Source: an uncultured Sulfitobacter sp. (lineage in GTDB: Bacteria > Pseudomonadota > Alphaproteobacteria > Rhodobacterales > Rhodobacteraceae). Taken from it: a stretch of 64,000 nucleotides of DNA. The notes under the pieces are model-generated. The model worked only from the letters and a program-made list of their open reading frames with translations. It ran no database searches and was not told where the DNA came from. Shown piece after piece: positions 41,218 to 50,126 of the stretch (position 1 is the stretch's first letter; the number at the start of each line of letters is the position of its first letter). The stretch covers positions 62,001-126,000 of the forward strand of contig CANMXJ010000012.1 in the NCBI GenBank assembly GCA_947501805.1, in the 5' to 3' direction. Position numbers and translations under genes: made by a program.

Positions 41218-42114
41218 ATGTCAGATATCGCCACCCTGCGCGTCCGTCATCTGCCTGAACCAAAGGCAATGCTGCGCTTGATCAAGCCTATCACGTGGTT
41301 CCCGCCCATGTGGGCCTATCTGTGCGGCGTTGTCTCTTCTGGCGTATCGCCCAGCGGGCAGATCGGTTTGGTTATCTTGGGCGTATTACTGGCCGGTCCC
41401 ATCGTCTGCGGCATGAGCCAGGCAGCGAATGATTGGTGTGACCGCCACGTTGACGCCATCAATGAACCCGACCGCCCGATCCCGTCTGGCCGCATCCCCG
41501 GAAAGTGGGGATTGTGGATCGCGTTGGCAATGTCCGTGCTGGCCCTGATCGTGGGCTCGTTCCTTGGTCCGTGGGGTTTTGGCGCAACCGTCTTTGGCGT
41601 TCTGGCAGCTTGGGCCTATTCTGCAGAGCCGGTCCGCCTGAAACAGTCAGGCTGGTGGGGTCCGGGCCTTGTAGGGCTTTGTTACGAAGGCCTCCCGTGG
41701 TTCACAGGTGCTGCTGTATTGTCTGTTGGTGCGCCAGCGTGGCCTGTGATTGCGATGGCCGCTCTCTACTCGTTCGGGGCGCATGGCATTATGACGCTCA
41801 ATGATTTCAAGGCACTGGAAGGCGACCGCCAGATGGGGATCAACTCCCTGCCTGTTACACTTGGCCCTGAACGGGCCGCGCGTGCCGCCTGCTGGATCAT
41901 GGCAATCCCGCAAGTAGTGGTGATTGCGCTGCTGTTTATGTGGGGTAAGCCCTTGTTTGCCTGCGCGATTGTGGTGCTTTTGGCGTTGCAGATCTGGGCC
42001 ATGACCGTGCTGCTGCGCGACCCCAAAGGGCGCGCGCCCTGGTATAACGGAAGCGGCGTTACCCTGTTTGTTTCCGGTATGATGATAACCGCATTTGCAT
42101 TGAGGGGGCTGTAA
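41218..42114 (+). CDS. bchG: Bacteriochlorophyll a synthase BchG
   Basis: UbiA-type membrane prenyltransferase that attaches geranylgeranyl or phytyl diphosphate to bacteriochlorophyllide a. The 298-residue protein has eight or nine hydrophobic helices and the two Asp-rich motifs: NDWCDRHVDAINEPDRPIPS (about 74-93) and the later NDFKALEGDRQMGI. The N-terminal LIKPITWFPPMWAY matches the family and confirms the ATG at 41218. The start lies against a PpsR operator, and only a weak AAGG 13 bases upstream could act as ribosome site. Confidence 0.96.
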   Translation: MSDIATLRVRHLPEPKAMLRLIKPITWFPPMWAYLCGVVSSGVSPSGQIGLVILGVLLAGPIVCGMSQAANDWCDRHVDAINEPDRPIPSGRIPGKWGLWIALAMSVLALIVGSFLGPWGFGATVFGVLAAWAYSAEPVRLKQSGWWGPGLVGLCYEGLPWFTGAAVLSVGAPAWPVIAMAALYSFGAHGIMTLNDFKALEGDRQMGINSLPVTLGPERAARAACWIMAIPQVVVIALLFMWGKPLFACAIVVLLALQIWAMTVLLRDPKGRAPWYNGSGVTLFVSGMMITAFALRGL

Positions 42115-42115
42115 A

Positions 42116-43402
42116 ATGACATTGTCTTGGACGCAAATCATGCGATTGGGTCTGGTGCAAATGGCATTGGGTGCGATTGTCGTTCTTACCACTTCGACAT
42201 TGAACCGTTTGATGGTGGTCGAATTTGCACTGCCCGCCGTCCTGCCAGGCGCATTGGTTGGTTTGCACTACGGCATCCAATTGTCGCGACCGCGATGGGG
42301 CTTCACCTCAGACACAGGCGGCAACAGGACTCGCTGGATCATCGGCGGCATGCTGATCCTTGCGCTTGGCGGCTTTGGGGCTGCGTTTGCCGTGACCCTC
42401 TTTGCACAGAGTTTCTGGATCGCTTTGATCCTGTCTGTTGCGGCCTACATCCTGATCGGTATCGGCGTTGGTGCCTCCGGTACGTCTCTTCTGGCCCTGA
42501 TGGCGACTGCTACTGCCCCTCATCGCCGCGCTGCTGCTGCAACGATCACTTGGTTGATGATGATCTTTGGCATTGCGATGACTGCCGGTCTTGCCGGACA
42601 GTTTCTTGACCCCTACTCGCCTGTCCGTTTGCTTATTGTGGTAGGTGTGATCGTTGTTGGTGCCTGCGCCCTGACCACGTTTGCGATCTGGGGCATCGAA
42701 CGGCGCGTGACACCGATGCAGCCCGAAGCGCCCACTCCCTTTATGGAAGGCCTACGTAACGTCTGGAGCGAGACGAAAACACGCAACTTCACACTTTTTG
42801 TGTTCCTGTCCATGAACGCCTATTTCATGCAAGAACTGATCCTTGAGCCCTATGCGGGACTGGTTTTCAACTTCACCCCCGGCCAATCCACGGCTCTAAG
42901 CGGTATGCAGAACGGTGGTGTCTTCGTCGGCATGCTGACTGTCGGTATCATGGCGACAGGCCTCAAAATCGGATCACTGCGCGCTTGGGTCATTTCAGGG
43001 TGCCTCGGCTCATGTGCCATCCTTAGTGTTCTATGCGCCAGCGGCTTCGCCCAAACCACGATCAGCCTCAGCGCGATTGTCGTAGCCCTCGGCTTTTTCA
43101 ACGGCATGTTCGCAGTCGCCGCGATCGGCTCCATGATGGCATTGGCATCCGAGGGGCGCAGCCAGCGTGAAGGTACGCGGATGGGCCTTTGGGGCGCATC
43201 CCAAGCGGTTGCGGCTGGTTTTGGTGGTCTCATGGGTGCGGCTCTTGTTGATATTTTGCGGCGCTTCATCGCGGACGGCCCCGCCTTTGGCACAGTATTC
43301 GCGTTTGAAGCCCTCCTCTTTCTTGCAGCCGCGCTGATGGCCGCACGTGTGATGGAAAACAGACCGGCGCTTCCCGCCGCGTCGATGGTACCGGGAGAAT
43401 AA
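42116..43402 (+). CDS. Orf428-type PucC/BCD-family membrane protein
   Basis: Polytopic major-facilitator-like protein of 428 residues, the size of the R. capsulatus Orf428 product encoded between bchG and bchP. Motifs: TSTLNRLMVVEFALPA, RPRWGFTSDTGGNRTRWI and MALASEGRSQREGTRMGLWGA. Sometimes annotated as a bacteriochlorophyll synthase 44.5 kDa subunit; a pigment-delivery or assembly role like that of LhaA is more likely. One base separates it from the bchG stop. Confidence 0.9.
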   Translation: MTLSWTQIMRLGLVQMALGAIVVLTTSTLNRLMVVEFALPAVLPGALVGLHYGIQLSRPRWGFTSDTGGNRTRWIIGGMLILALGGFGAAFAVTLFAQSFWIALILSVAAYILIGIGVGASGTSLLALMATATAPHRRAAAATITWLMMIFGIAMTAGLAGQFLDPYSPVRLLIVVGVIVVGACALTTFAIWGIERRVTPMQPEAPTPFMEGLRNVWSETKTRNFTLFVFLSMNAYFMQELILEPYAGLVFNFTPGQSTALSGMQNGGVFVGMLTVGIMATGLKIGSLRAWVISGCLGSCAILSVLCASGFAQTTISLSAIVVALGFFNGMFAVAAIGSMMALASEGRSQREGTRMGLWGASQAVAAGFGGLMGAALVDILRRFIADGPAFGTVFAFEALLFLAAALMAARVMENRPALPAASMVPGE

Positions 43403-43405
43403 GCA

Positions 43406-44584
43406 ATGTATGATGTTGTTGTCGTTGGAGGTGGCCCATCAGGTGCCACTGCCGCAGAAGACCTCGCACGATCCGGCCACAAGGTTGCAATGATCGACCG
43501 CAATGGCCGCATCAAACCGTGCGGCGGTGCGATCCCACCGCGTTTGATTTCAGATTTCAACATTCCCGATAGCCAGATCGTCGCGCGTATCAACACGGCG
43601 CGGATGATTTCCCCCACGCAGCGCCACGTTGATATCCCGATTGAGGACGGTTTTGTCGGCATGGTGGATCGCAAGGATTTTGACCCGTTCCTGCGTGAGC
43701 GTGCCAAAAAGGCGGGGGCTGATTGTTTTACGGGCACATATTTACGGTTCGAGCGTGAAGATGGTGCGAAAACGCTCGTCTACCGCGACAAGAACAGCGG
43801 CGAAGAACGGCGTCTGGCAACAAAGATGGTCATTGGCGCGGATGGCGCACGCTCCAACGTGGCCAAGGCCGAAGTGCCGGGGGGTGACAAAATCCCCTAT
43901 GTGATCGCCTATCACGAGATTATCGAGGCACCGGCACCCTGCGCGGGGTATGATCCGTTGCGCTGTGATGTGATCTATGATGGCAAGATTTCACCTGACT
44001 TTTACGGTTGGGTCTTTCCGCATGGCAAGTCCGCCAGCGTTGGCATGGGCACGGGCCTTGAAGGCGTGGACCTCAAAAAAGCCACCGCTGACTTACGCAT
44101 CGCGTCAGGCCTTGAGCATTGCAAAACGATCCGGCGTGAAGGTGCACCAATCCCGCTACGCCCGATGGATAAATGGGACAATAACCGTGATGTCATCCTC
44201 GCGGGTGATGCGGCAGGCGTTGTTGCGCCCTCCTCTGGCGAAGGTATATATTATGCGATGCTGGGCGGACGTGTTGCCGCAACAGCGGCCAGTGCATTTC
44301 TGAAAACCGGACGGATCAAAGATTTGCAATTGGCGCGTAAATTGTTCATGCGGGAGCACAAAAGTGTGTTCAAAGTGCTGGGTGCGATGCAAAATGCTTA
44401 TTACCGTAGTGATGAACGGCGCGAGCGATTTGTGTCGCTGTGCCACGATGTCGATGTGCAAAAACTGACTTTCGAGGCGTACATGAACAAAAAACTGGTT
44501 GCAGCGCGACCTATGGCGCACCTCAAGATTGGTCTGAAAAACCTCGCCCATCTGTCGGGCCTAATTTCGCAAACCCGCATCTGA
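43406..44584 (+). CDS. bchP: Geranylgeranyl diphosphate/bacteriochlorophyll reductase BchP
   Basis: Flavoprotein that reduces three double bonds of the geranylgeranyl tail to phytyl. The 392-residue protein opens with the FAD dinucleotide motif VVVVGGGPSGATAAEDLA, has the family RNGRIKPCGGAIPPRL segment at about 31-46 and the second FAD motif VILAGDAAGVVAPSSGEGI at about 265-283. It is three bases downstream of Orf428 and its stop overlaps idi (TGATG). Confidence 0.96.
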   Translation: MYDVVVVGGGPSGATAAEDLARSGHKVAMIDRNGRIKPCGGAIPPRLISDFNIPDSQIVARINTARMISPTQRHVDIPIEDGFVGMVDRKDFDPFLRERAKKAGADCFTGTYLRFEREDGAKTLVYRDKNSGEERRLATKMVIGADGARSNVAKAEVPGGDKIPYVIAYHEIIEAPAPCAGYDPLRCDVIYDGKISPDFYGWVFPHGKSASVGMGTGLEGVDLKKATADLRIASGLEHCKTIRREGAPIPLRPMDKWDNNRDVILAGDAAGVVAPSSGEGIYYAMLGGRVAATAASAFLKTGRIKDLQLARKLFMREHKSVFKVLGAMQNAYYRSDERRERFVSLCHDVDVQKLTFEAYMNKKLVAARPMAHLKIGLKNLAHLSGLISQTRI

Positions 44585-45120
44585 TGGAGATTATGATACC
44601 CGCCTGGGTCGACGGCACCCTGCAACCTGTTGAAAAGCTGGCCGCGCACCAACGCGGCCTGCGCCACAAAGCGGTGTCGGTGTTTGTTGTAGCCGGCGAA
44701 GATATTCTGATCCAGCAACGTGCGCTGGGGAAGTACCACACCCCCGGTCTCTGGGCGAATACCTGCTGTACCCACCCCGCGTGGAAAGAAGACGCCGATG
44801 TTTGCGCCGCGCGGCGCCTGAAGGAAGAGCTGGGGATCACGGGTCTGGATTGTATCTATCGCGGGCAGGTCGAATACCGCGCCGATGTTGGGAATGGGCT
44901 GGTGGAGCACGAAGTGGTGCAGGTGTTTTTGGCCAACACCTCTCGGGATCTGGCCCTCGCTATCAACCCCGAGGAAGTGATGGCGACGCGGTGGGTATCC
45001 TATCAAACACTGCGCAAAGAGCTTGAAGACAATCCGTCAAAATTCACACCTTGGCTGCGTATCTATATGGCAGAGCATTCGGGCATGATTTTCGGTGACG
45101 CGAACATCACGACCCACTGA
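44584..45120 (+). CDS. idi: Isopentenyl-diphosphate delta-isomerase, type I
   Basis: Nudix-fold enzyme that interconverts IPP and DMAPP, supplying the phytyl chain and carotenoids. The 178-residue protein shows the active-site cysteine region GLWANTCCTHP and the modified Nudix box beginning CAARRLKEELGI, with the catalytic glutamate in NGLVEHEVVQVF. The ATG at 44584 overlaps the bchP stop; an alternative Met is at 44593. It ends immediately against the convergent dxs stop. Confidence 0.95.
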   Translation: MEIMIPAWVDGTLQPVEKLAAHQRGLRHKAVSVFVVAGEDILIQQRALGKYHTPGLWANTCCTHPAWKEDADVCAARRLKEELGITGLDCIYRGQVEYRADVGNGLVEHEVVQVFLANTSRDLALAINPEEVMATRWVSYQTLRKELEDNPSKFTPWLRIYMAEHSGMIFGDANITTH

Positions 45121-47031
45121 TTATTCAATCACTTCCTGCACAAACACTTTTGCGGCCTGCAACGCCGTTGCGGCAATATCGGTCGCTGTCAGTCCGGCAT
45201 CCGCATACATCGCGTCCGGTGACGCCTGATCTATGAAGCGGTCCGGCAGTGTCATGGTACGCACCGCCAAGTTACCATCCAGCAGTCCTTCTTGGGCCAT
45301 GTAATGCAAGACCATCGCGCCAAATCCACCCTGTGCGCCCTGCTCGACTGTAATCAGTGCCTTGTGGTGTTTCGCCAATTGCCGGATCAATGCGTGGTCC
45401 AGTGGTTTGGCAAATCGGGCATCAGCCACGGTGACAGAAACACCTTGCTGCGCCATCAGATCAGCTGCTTTCAAAGATTCACCCAAATGTGCGCCAAAGG
45501 ACAGGATCGCTACGTCAGCGCCTTCGCGCACAATGCGCCCTTTGCCAATTTTCAGAACCTCACCGATCTGAGGCAGCTCTACACCTGTACCAGCTCCCCG
45601 CGGATAGCGGAAAGCAATCGGGCCGCTTTCATGGGCGACGGCAGTGGCGACCATATGCACCAGTTCTGCTTCGTCAGAGGCGGCCATAACAGTCATGTTC
45701 GGTAGCGCACTCAGATAGCCCACATCGAACGCACCCGCATGTGTGGCACCATCCGCACCAACCAGCCCAGCGCGGTCAATTGCAAAGCGCACAGGAAGGT
45801 TTTGCAGGGCAACGTCATGCACGATCTGATCGTAACCGCGTTGCAGGAAAGTCGAATAGATCGCGCAGAACGGTTTCAGACCACCAGCGGCAAGTCCTGC
45901 AGCAAATGTCACGCCATGTTGCTCGGCAATGCCCACATCGAACATCCGTCTGGGGAATTTTTCCGCAAAGATATCCATCCCCGTGCCCCCCGGCATCGCA
46001 GCCGTGATGCCCACAATCTTGGAATCCGTTTCGGCCAGCTTGCTCAGTGCGTCCCCGAATACCTTGGTATAGCTTGGCGCATTGGCGCGGCCTTTGTTTT
46101 GGGTGCCGCTTGCGACATCAAATTTTGCAACGCCGTGATATTTATCGGCCGAGTTTTCTGCCGGGGCGTACCCCTTGCCTTTGACAGTGCAGCAGTGGAT
46201 CAGAACGGGACCGGTGGCGCGTGTGCGTGCCGCACGCAGGACCGCCAAGAGCTGTTCCATATCGTGACCGTTGATCGGGCCAATGTATTGGAACCCCAAT
46301 TCTTCGAACATCGTCCCATTTGGGCCGGCAGCCCCTGTCACCAGCTGACGCGCACGGCGTGCGTGGTCACGGATTGGGCCCGGCAAAGCGGCCTCAAACC
46401 CTTCGGCAAGGCTGTGCAGATCACCCAAGGGCGAGGCATAAAGACCGGATAGATACTTCGACATGGCACCGACGGGCGGCGCGATGCTCATCTCGTTGTC
46501 ATTCAGGATCACAAACATGCGTCGGCCTTCGGCACCTGCGTTATTCAACGCCTCATAAGCCATGCCAGCGCTGATGGAACCATCGCCAATCACGGCAATG
46601 GCATCCCCTGTCGGCTGGCCCATATCGCGCGCCACGGTGAACCCCAAAGCGGCAGAAATAGAGGTCGAAGAATGGGCAGCACCAAAGGGGTCAAATTCTG
46701 ACTCGCTGCGTTTGGTAAATCCGGAGATGCCCCCCTCTTGACGTAGCGTGGACATGCGTGCGCGGCGTCCGGTCAGAACTTTGTGCGGATAGCATTGATG
46801 GCCCACATCCCAGACCAGCTTGTCACGGGGGGTGTTGAATACAGCGTGTAAAGCAACGGTTAACTCGACCACGCCAAGGGATGATCCCAAATGCCCGCCA
46901 GTTTGCGAAACAGCCGTGATAACCTCATTACGCAATTCATCCGCGAGTTTGGATAGTTGTGGATCACTCAACCCCTTGAGGTCGGACGGGCCTGCGATAC
47001 GGTCCAGAAGTGGTGTAGCGGGACGTGTCAT
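45121..47031 (-). CDS. dxs: 1-deoxy-D-xylulose-5-phosphate synthase
   Basis: Thiamine-diphosphate enzyme starting the MEP pathway to IPP/DMAPP. The 636-residue product has [29 protein letters not shown], the ThDP/Mg motif [18 protein letters not shown], and the transketolase-like [17 protein letters not shown]. The ATG at 47031 follows AAGGAA and matches family N-termini; the frame continues to 47148 without family sequence. It lies downstream of pufX on the same strand, so isoprenoid supply may be partly co-transcribed with the puf operon. Other dxs copies may exist elsewhere. Confidence 0.95.
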   Translation of the reverse strand: MTRPATPLLDRIAGPSDLKGLSDPQLSKLADELRNEVITAVSQTGGHLGSSLGVVELTVALHAVFNTPRDKLVWDVGHQCYPHKVLTGRRARMSTLRQEGGISGFTKRSESEFDPFGAAHSSTSISAALGFTVARDMGQPTGDAIAVIGDGSISAGMAYEALNNAGAEGRRMFVILNDNEMSIAPPVGAMSKYLSGLYASPLGDLHSLAEGFEAALPGPIRDHARRARQLVTGAAGPNGTMFEELGFQYIGPINGHDMEQLLAVLRAARTRATGPVLIHCCTVKGKGYAPAENSADKYHGVAKFDVASGTQNKGRANAPSYTKVFGDALSKLAETDSKIVGITAAMPGGTGMDIFAEKFPRRMFDVGIAEQHGVTFAAGLAAGGLKPFCAIYSTFLQRGYDQIVHDVALQNLPVRFAIDRAGLVGADGATHAGAFDVGYLSALPNMTVMAASDEAELVHMVATAVAHESGPIAFRYPRGAGTGVELPQIGEVLKIGKGRIVREGADVAILSFGAHLGESLKAADLMAQQGVSVTVADARFAKPLDHALIRQLAKHHKALITVEQGAQGGFGAMVLHYMAQEGLLDGNLAVRTMTLPDRFIDQASPDAMYADAGLTATDIAATALQAAKVFVQEVIE

Positions 47032-47156
47032 GGAGACGTTCCTTTCTCGACGGTTTGGTTGGCACCCGACGTTGGTGGCTAGACCTGTTGGCCCGGGAAC
47101 AGATGACGGTAACTTTGCAGCTTTCCGGCATCTGTCTCCCGTAGCCAACAGGAGGT

Positions 47157-47178
47157 GTCAGGACGTCGAGATCCTGAC
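47157..47178 (-). terminator. Hairpin in pufX-dxs spacer
   Basis: GTCAGGA / TCCTGAC 7-bp stem with an 8-base loop, followed upstream (47180-47217) by a longer imperfect stem. No T-run is seen. Probably an RNA-stability or partial-termination structure at the end of the puf message. Confidence 0.5.
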
Positions 47179-47252
47179 GGGTTTCCGAATGCCTAAGGGA
47201 CATAGACATCCGAAACCGGTGCGCTGTGGGCGACACACGGCCGCCCGAAGCG

Positions 47253-47495
47253 TTAGCTGGTCCGAGCGAGTGCGGACTCGATCAGGTAGAACGAATACGG
47301 CGTTGGATCTTCGGTCTCACGGGATTCATCGGGCAGCATTTTGCCAATCCAGGCCATCGCCGCAATCGAGAACCAAACTACCAGACAGAACACCGCCGCA
47401 TAGGCCGCTCCCTTGAGCATCAGCATCAAGATGTCCCCGCTCAGGCGAAAGTTCTTGTTTGATGCTGTGCCAAGATAGTCGTCATTGTTACTCAT
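47253..47495 (-). CDS. pufX: PufX-like LH1-RC core protein
   Basis: An 80-residue single-span membrane protein directly after pufM. A transmembrane helix (about 22-50) is preceded by LMLKGAAYAA and followed by IGKMLPDESRETEDP; these resemble the QMMKGAGWAG and GRMLP segments of Rhodobacter PufX at the same positions. PufX breaks the LH1 ring, allows quinone exchange and dimerises core complexes in Rhodobacter. The ATG at 47495 follows AAAGGA; a GTG six bases upstream is less likely. No tetraheme pufC lies in this position. Identity overall is low, as is usual for PufX. Confidence 0.85.
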   Translation of the reverse strand: MSNNDDYLGTASNKNFRLSGDILMLMLKGAAYAAVFCLVVWFSIAAMAWIGKMLPDESRETEDPTPYSFYLIESALARTS

Positions 47496-47526
47496 GGTCA
47501 CATTCCTTTATGTGTCGGTTGCAGGA

Positions 47527-48453
47527 TCAATCAAGCGGCGCATAGCCGTGCTCTTGAGCCCAAACGAACCAGTTATCAACAACCGTGCCGGTCAGCAGGA
47601 TACCGATACCACCCGTGAGTGTTGTCATTACTGCGAACCACCAAGCCCAGCGGTGAATGCCCTCCATGGTGGCGTTGAACCCCATGGTCCAGCGCCAGAA
47701 CAAGGCGGCGCGTTCGGATGCCGTACCACGGTCCACGATCTGCTCGATCTCGCGTTCGCCGCCGTACCGCGATACCGCAAGGATCGTCGCTCCGTGCATG
47801 GCAAACAACAGGGCCGAGCCATAGAGGAACACAATCGAAAGCGCATGGAACGGGTTGTAGAACAGGTTGCCGTAGGTCAGCGAGAACAGGTTGGTCCAAT
47901 CAAGGTGCGAAAAAACACCGTAAGGGACAGCCTCGGACCATGACCCCATCAGGATCGGGCGGAAAAGGCCCAGAACAAACACCAGCCACAAAGCGGAGGC
48001 AAAGGCCCAAGCCACGTGCTTGCCCATGCCAAGCTCCTCGGCCCGCAGGTAAGTGCGTATCCACCAGCTGATAAGCGATACCGCAAAGAAGAAGCCCGCA
48101 ATCAGGAACCATCCGCCCTCGTCAAGCGGTGCCATGCCAAGTCCGTATTCTTCGGCAGGTGGCTCAAGCGACAGCCAGAACAATTCGCGCATGAAAAGTG
48201 CCGGCGAATAGTCGACCTGCGCCCAGAAATTCATCCCGATGATAAAGAACCAGATCAGCCCCGAGGCCAGAGAAACGACCCCAAAGGTGCCCAGATGGAT
48301 CGGGCCAAGTTGTGCGTTTCCAAAAAGACCGGCAAGCGTCGAAAACCCTGCCGATTTTGTGCGTTCGCGGGTGAGGGTGCCAGAGGGGTCAAGCCCCATC
48401 TCCGGCGGTCCCTGAACCTGAACCTGCGTGAAGATATTCTGATATTCAGCCAT
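47527..48453 (-). CDS. pufM: Photosynthetic reaction centre M subunit
   Basis: Core membrane subunit (308 residues, five transmembrane helices) binding the special-pair and accessory pigments, QA and the iron. Conserved segments include [17 protein letters not shown], the special-pair histidine region [13 protein letters not shown], the iron-ligand [19 protein letters not shown] and HRWAWW. It starts 13 bases after the pufL stop. Confidence 0.98.
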   Translation of the reverse strand: MAEYQNIFTQVQVQGPPEMGLDPSGTLTRERTKSAGFSTLAGLFGNAQLGPIHLGTFGVVSLASGLIWFFIIGMNFWAQVDYSPALFMRELFWLSLEPPAEEYGLGMAPLDEGGWFLIAGFFFAVSLISWWIRTYLRAEELGMGKHVAWAFASALWLVFVLGLFRPILMGSWSEAVPYGVFSHLDWTNLFSLTYGNLFYNPFHALSIVFLYGSALLFAMHGATILAVSRYGGEREIEQIVDRGTASERAALFWRWTMGFNATMEGIHRWAWWFAVMTTLTGGIGILLTGTVVDNWFVWAQEHGYAPLD

Positions 48454-48466
48454 TTCTCATTCCTCC

Positions 48467-49297
48467 TTACAGGTCCGCCCACCAGGGCAATTCAGCGTAC
48501 CAGTCCCACCAGCTGCTCCAGCTGTCGAACCAGATCGTGCCGGAAATCACGATGCAGATCGCGCTCCACACCACCGCGTTCAGCGCCAGGAACAGACCCA
48601 GACGGTGGATACCGAGTGGTCCAATCGAATAGCCAACCAGATCGCGGAAATACGTGTCCTCATGGTCCGGCGTGACGATGGGTTTCCCTTTGCCCGGATT
48701 GACCGCGGACAGAACCAGCGAGCCGTGCAGGGACAGTGCAAAACACGTGGTAAAGAAGAACGTGATCGCGACCATATGCGCCGGATTGTAGTGGAAATTG
48801 CCGTAGGCGTAGCCGACGTTGTTCACCCAATCGAGATGGCTCCAGATGCCATATGGGAAGCCGTGACCCCAAGCGCCCAGCAATACAGGGCGGATGATTA
48901 CAAGCGTCACATAAGCCAGAATGGCAATGCCGAATGCGAAGGGGACGTGGTATCCCATGCCGAGTTTGCGGGCGATTTCGACTTCACGCATCATCCAGCT
49001 GACAAAGGACAGTGTCGCGCAAACCGTGATAATTTGCCACAATCCGCCTTCGGCGAGCGGGGCCACGCCAAGTCCGACTTCAAGTGACGGTGGATTGATC
49101 GAAATCAGCCAAGGGTTCCATGTATCACCAAGGGCTGCACCATAAAATATGAGGATTGTACCCAGAGCGGCGAAGAAGAATGTCGTCACGCCAAAAAAGC
49201 CGACGTAAAAGGGGCCCACCCAGAAATCGAACAGATCCCCACCGACCAAAGTCCCGCCCCGGACCCGGTATTTTCTTTCGAAGCTGAGCTGTGCCAT
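48467..49297 (-). CDS. pufL: Photosynthetic reaction centre L subunit
   Basis: Core membrane subunit (276 residues, five helices) that carries the active electron-transfer branch and QB site. Histidines at mature positions 153 (WSHLDWV), 173 (NPAHMV, special pair) and 190 (SLHGS, iron) match the Rhodobacter numbering, and [11 protein letters not shown] contains the QB glutamate. The sequence starts with the conserved [17 protein letters not shown]. It lies after an RNA hairpin that separates it from pufA. Confidence 0.98.
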   Translation of the reverse strand: MAQLSFERKYRVRGGTLVGGDLFDFWVGPFYVGFFGVTTFFFAALGTILIFYGAALGDTWNPWLISINPPSLEVGLGVAPLAEGGLWQIITVCATLSFVSWMMREVEIARKLGMGYHVPFAFGIAILAYVTLVIIRPVLLGAWGHGFPYGIWSHLDWVNNVGYAYGNFHYNPAHMVAITFFFTTCFALSLHGSLVLSAVNPGKGKPIVTPDHEDTYFRDLVGYSIGPLGIHRLGLFLALNAVVWSAICIVISGTIWFDSWSSWWDWYAELPWWADL

Positions 49298-49364
49298 CTT
49301 CTATCTCCCTTTCATGCCAGAACCCGTTTGGCGCCTGCATGATCAAAATTTCATTTCGAAGTTT

Positions 49365-49397
49365 GCGGCGGGCGGCGCTTGACGTACCGCCCGCTGC
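49365..49397 (-). terminator. pufA-pufL intercistronic hairpin
   Basis: Eleven-base arms (GCGGCGGGCGG and CCGCCCGCTGC, one mismatch) around an 11-base loop, about 20 bases after the pufA stop. An equivalent stem in Rhodobacter protects the 3' end of the pufBA mRNA, giving excess LH1 over RC subunits. Confidence 0.85.
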
Positions 49398-49415
49398 AGT
49401 TTTTGTCGTGCTGAA

Positions 49416-49583
49416 TTACTCGCCAGCTTCGACCGCACCGAAGGCACGGTTGAACCAGTTGGTTTCTTCATTGCTGAGCAGAACAAGATGGATCATCACT
49501 GCCAGCAAAAAGAGGAACACACCTTGTGCCACGAAAACGCGGCGCGGGTCGAAAATCAGCCAGATCTTGTAGAACTGTGCCAT
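49416..49583 (-). CDS. pufA: LH1 antenna alpha subunit
   Basis: 55-residue antenna peptide. The N-terminus [20 protein letters not shown] is the LH1-alpha signature; a single helix follows with the bacteriochlorophyll-binding histidine H32 in AVMIHLVLL. The C-terminus reads [14 protein letters not shown]. It is 12 bases after pufB and preceded by AGGAGGA. Confidence 0.97.
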   Translation of the reverse strand: MAQFYKIWLIFDPRRVFVAQGVFLFLLAVMIHLVLLSNEETNWFNRAFGAVEAGE

Positions 49584-49595
49584 AAATTGTCCTCC

Positions 49596-49754
49596 TTAGC
49601 CCCAGGCGAACCAGGGCAGTTTGATGTACGTCAGCACGTGAGCGACAACGGCAACGATCGTAAAGATCGCGAACCCGCTCATGTAGACTGCATGCAATTC
49701 CTGCGCTTGCTCGTCTGTAAGACCCGTGAAACTTAGGTCATTTTTATCAGCCAT
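49596..49754 (-). CDS. pufB: LH1 antenna beta subunit
   Basis: 52-residue antenna peptide with the LH1-beta pattern [20 protein letters not shown], a single helix with the bacteriochlorophyll-binding H39 in [13 protein letters not shown], and the C-terminal FAWG. The ATG at 49754 follows AGGAGA. Its stop is embedded in the Shine-Dalgarno of pufA. Confidence 0.97.
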   Translation of the reverse strand: MADKNDLSFTGLTDEQAQELHAVYMSGFAIFTIVAVVAHVLTYIKLPWFAWG

Positions 49755-49780
49755 GGTTTTCTCCTGAAAATATGTACTGA

Positions 49781-49801
49781 AGCCGCGCTGCCCCCGCGGC
49801 T
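49781..49801 (-). other. Hairpin upstream of pufB
   Basis: Inverted repeat AGCCGCG / CGCGGCT with a 7-base loop, 27 bases before the pufB start in the pufQ-pufB spacer. Possible mRNA processing or stabilising element. Confidence 0.6.
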
Positions 49802-49810
49802 GGGTTGCGA

Positions 49811-49827
49811 CAGGGGCTCTTCCCCTG
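49811..49827 (-). other. Second hairpin in pufQ-pufB spacer
   Basis: CAGGGG / CCCCTG stem with a 5-base loop, nine bases from the neighbouring hairpin. The pair may define the 5' end of the processed pufBA message. Confidence 0.55.
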
Positions 49828-49892
49828 CCCTAATCCACCACGCCTCAACGACGTCGCGAATAGTGTGATCCCCGCAAATGCCGGGAAAATTC

Positions 49893-50126
49893 CTAGCCCC
49901 AGAAGATACGGGGTGTGATTGATTGCGCTTCGCTCCAGGCCCGGCGCAGCGGACCTTGCGCAGGCACGCTCAAATGGCGGATCGCCGCATGCACCCAAAG
50001 CAGGACACAGATTGGCACTGCCGCAAGCAGGATCAGACCAAAATAGAACTTGTACTCATTGGTCGATGTGCGGTGTAATTTGCTGTCTTGCGATCCCCAT
50101 GAGGTATCATTTGTAAAGTCAGTCAT
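49893..50126 (-). CDS. pufQ: PufQ, puf operon bacteriochlorophyll-related protein
   Basis: 77-residue membrane protein with one helix at about 26-46 ([19 protein letters not shown]) and the family start of an acidic/Ser-rich segment followed by [12 protein letters not shown]. PufQ is the first gene of puf operons in Rhodobacterales and affects bacteriochlorophyll synthesis. Its ATG overlaps the bchZ stop, so puf expression can come by read-through from the bchC promoter. Confidence 0.92.
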   Translation of the reverse strand: MTDFTNDTSWGSQDSKLHRTSTNEYKFYFGLILLAAVPICVLLWVHAAIRHLSVPAQGPLRRAWSEAQSITPRIFWG

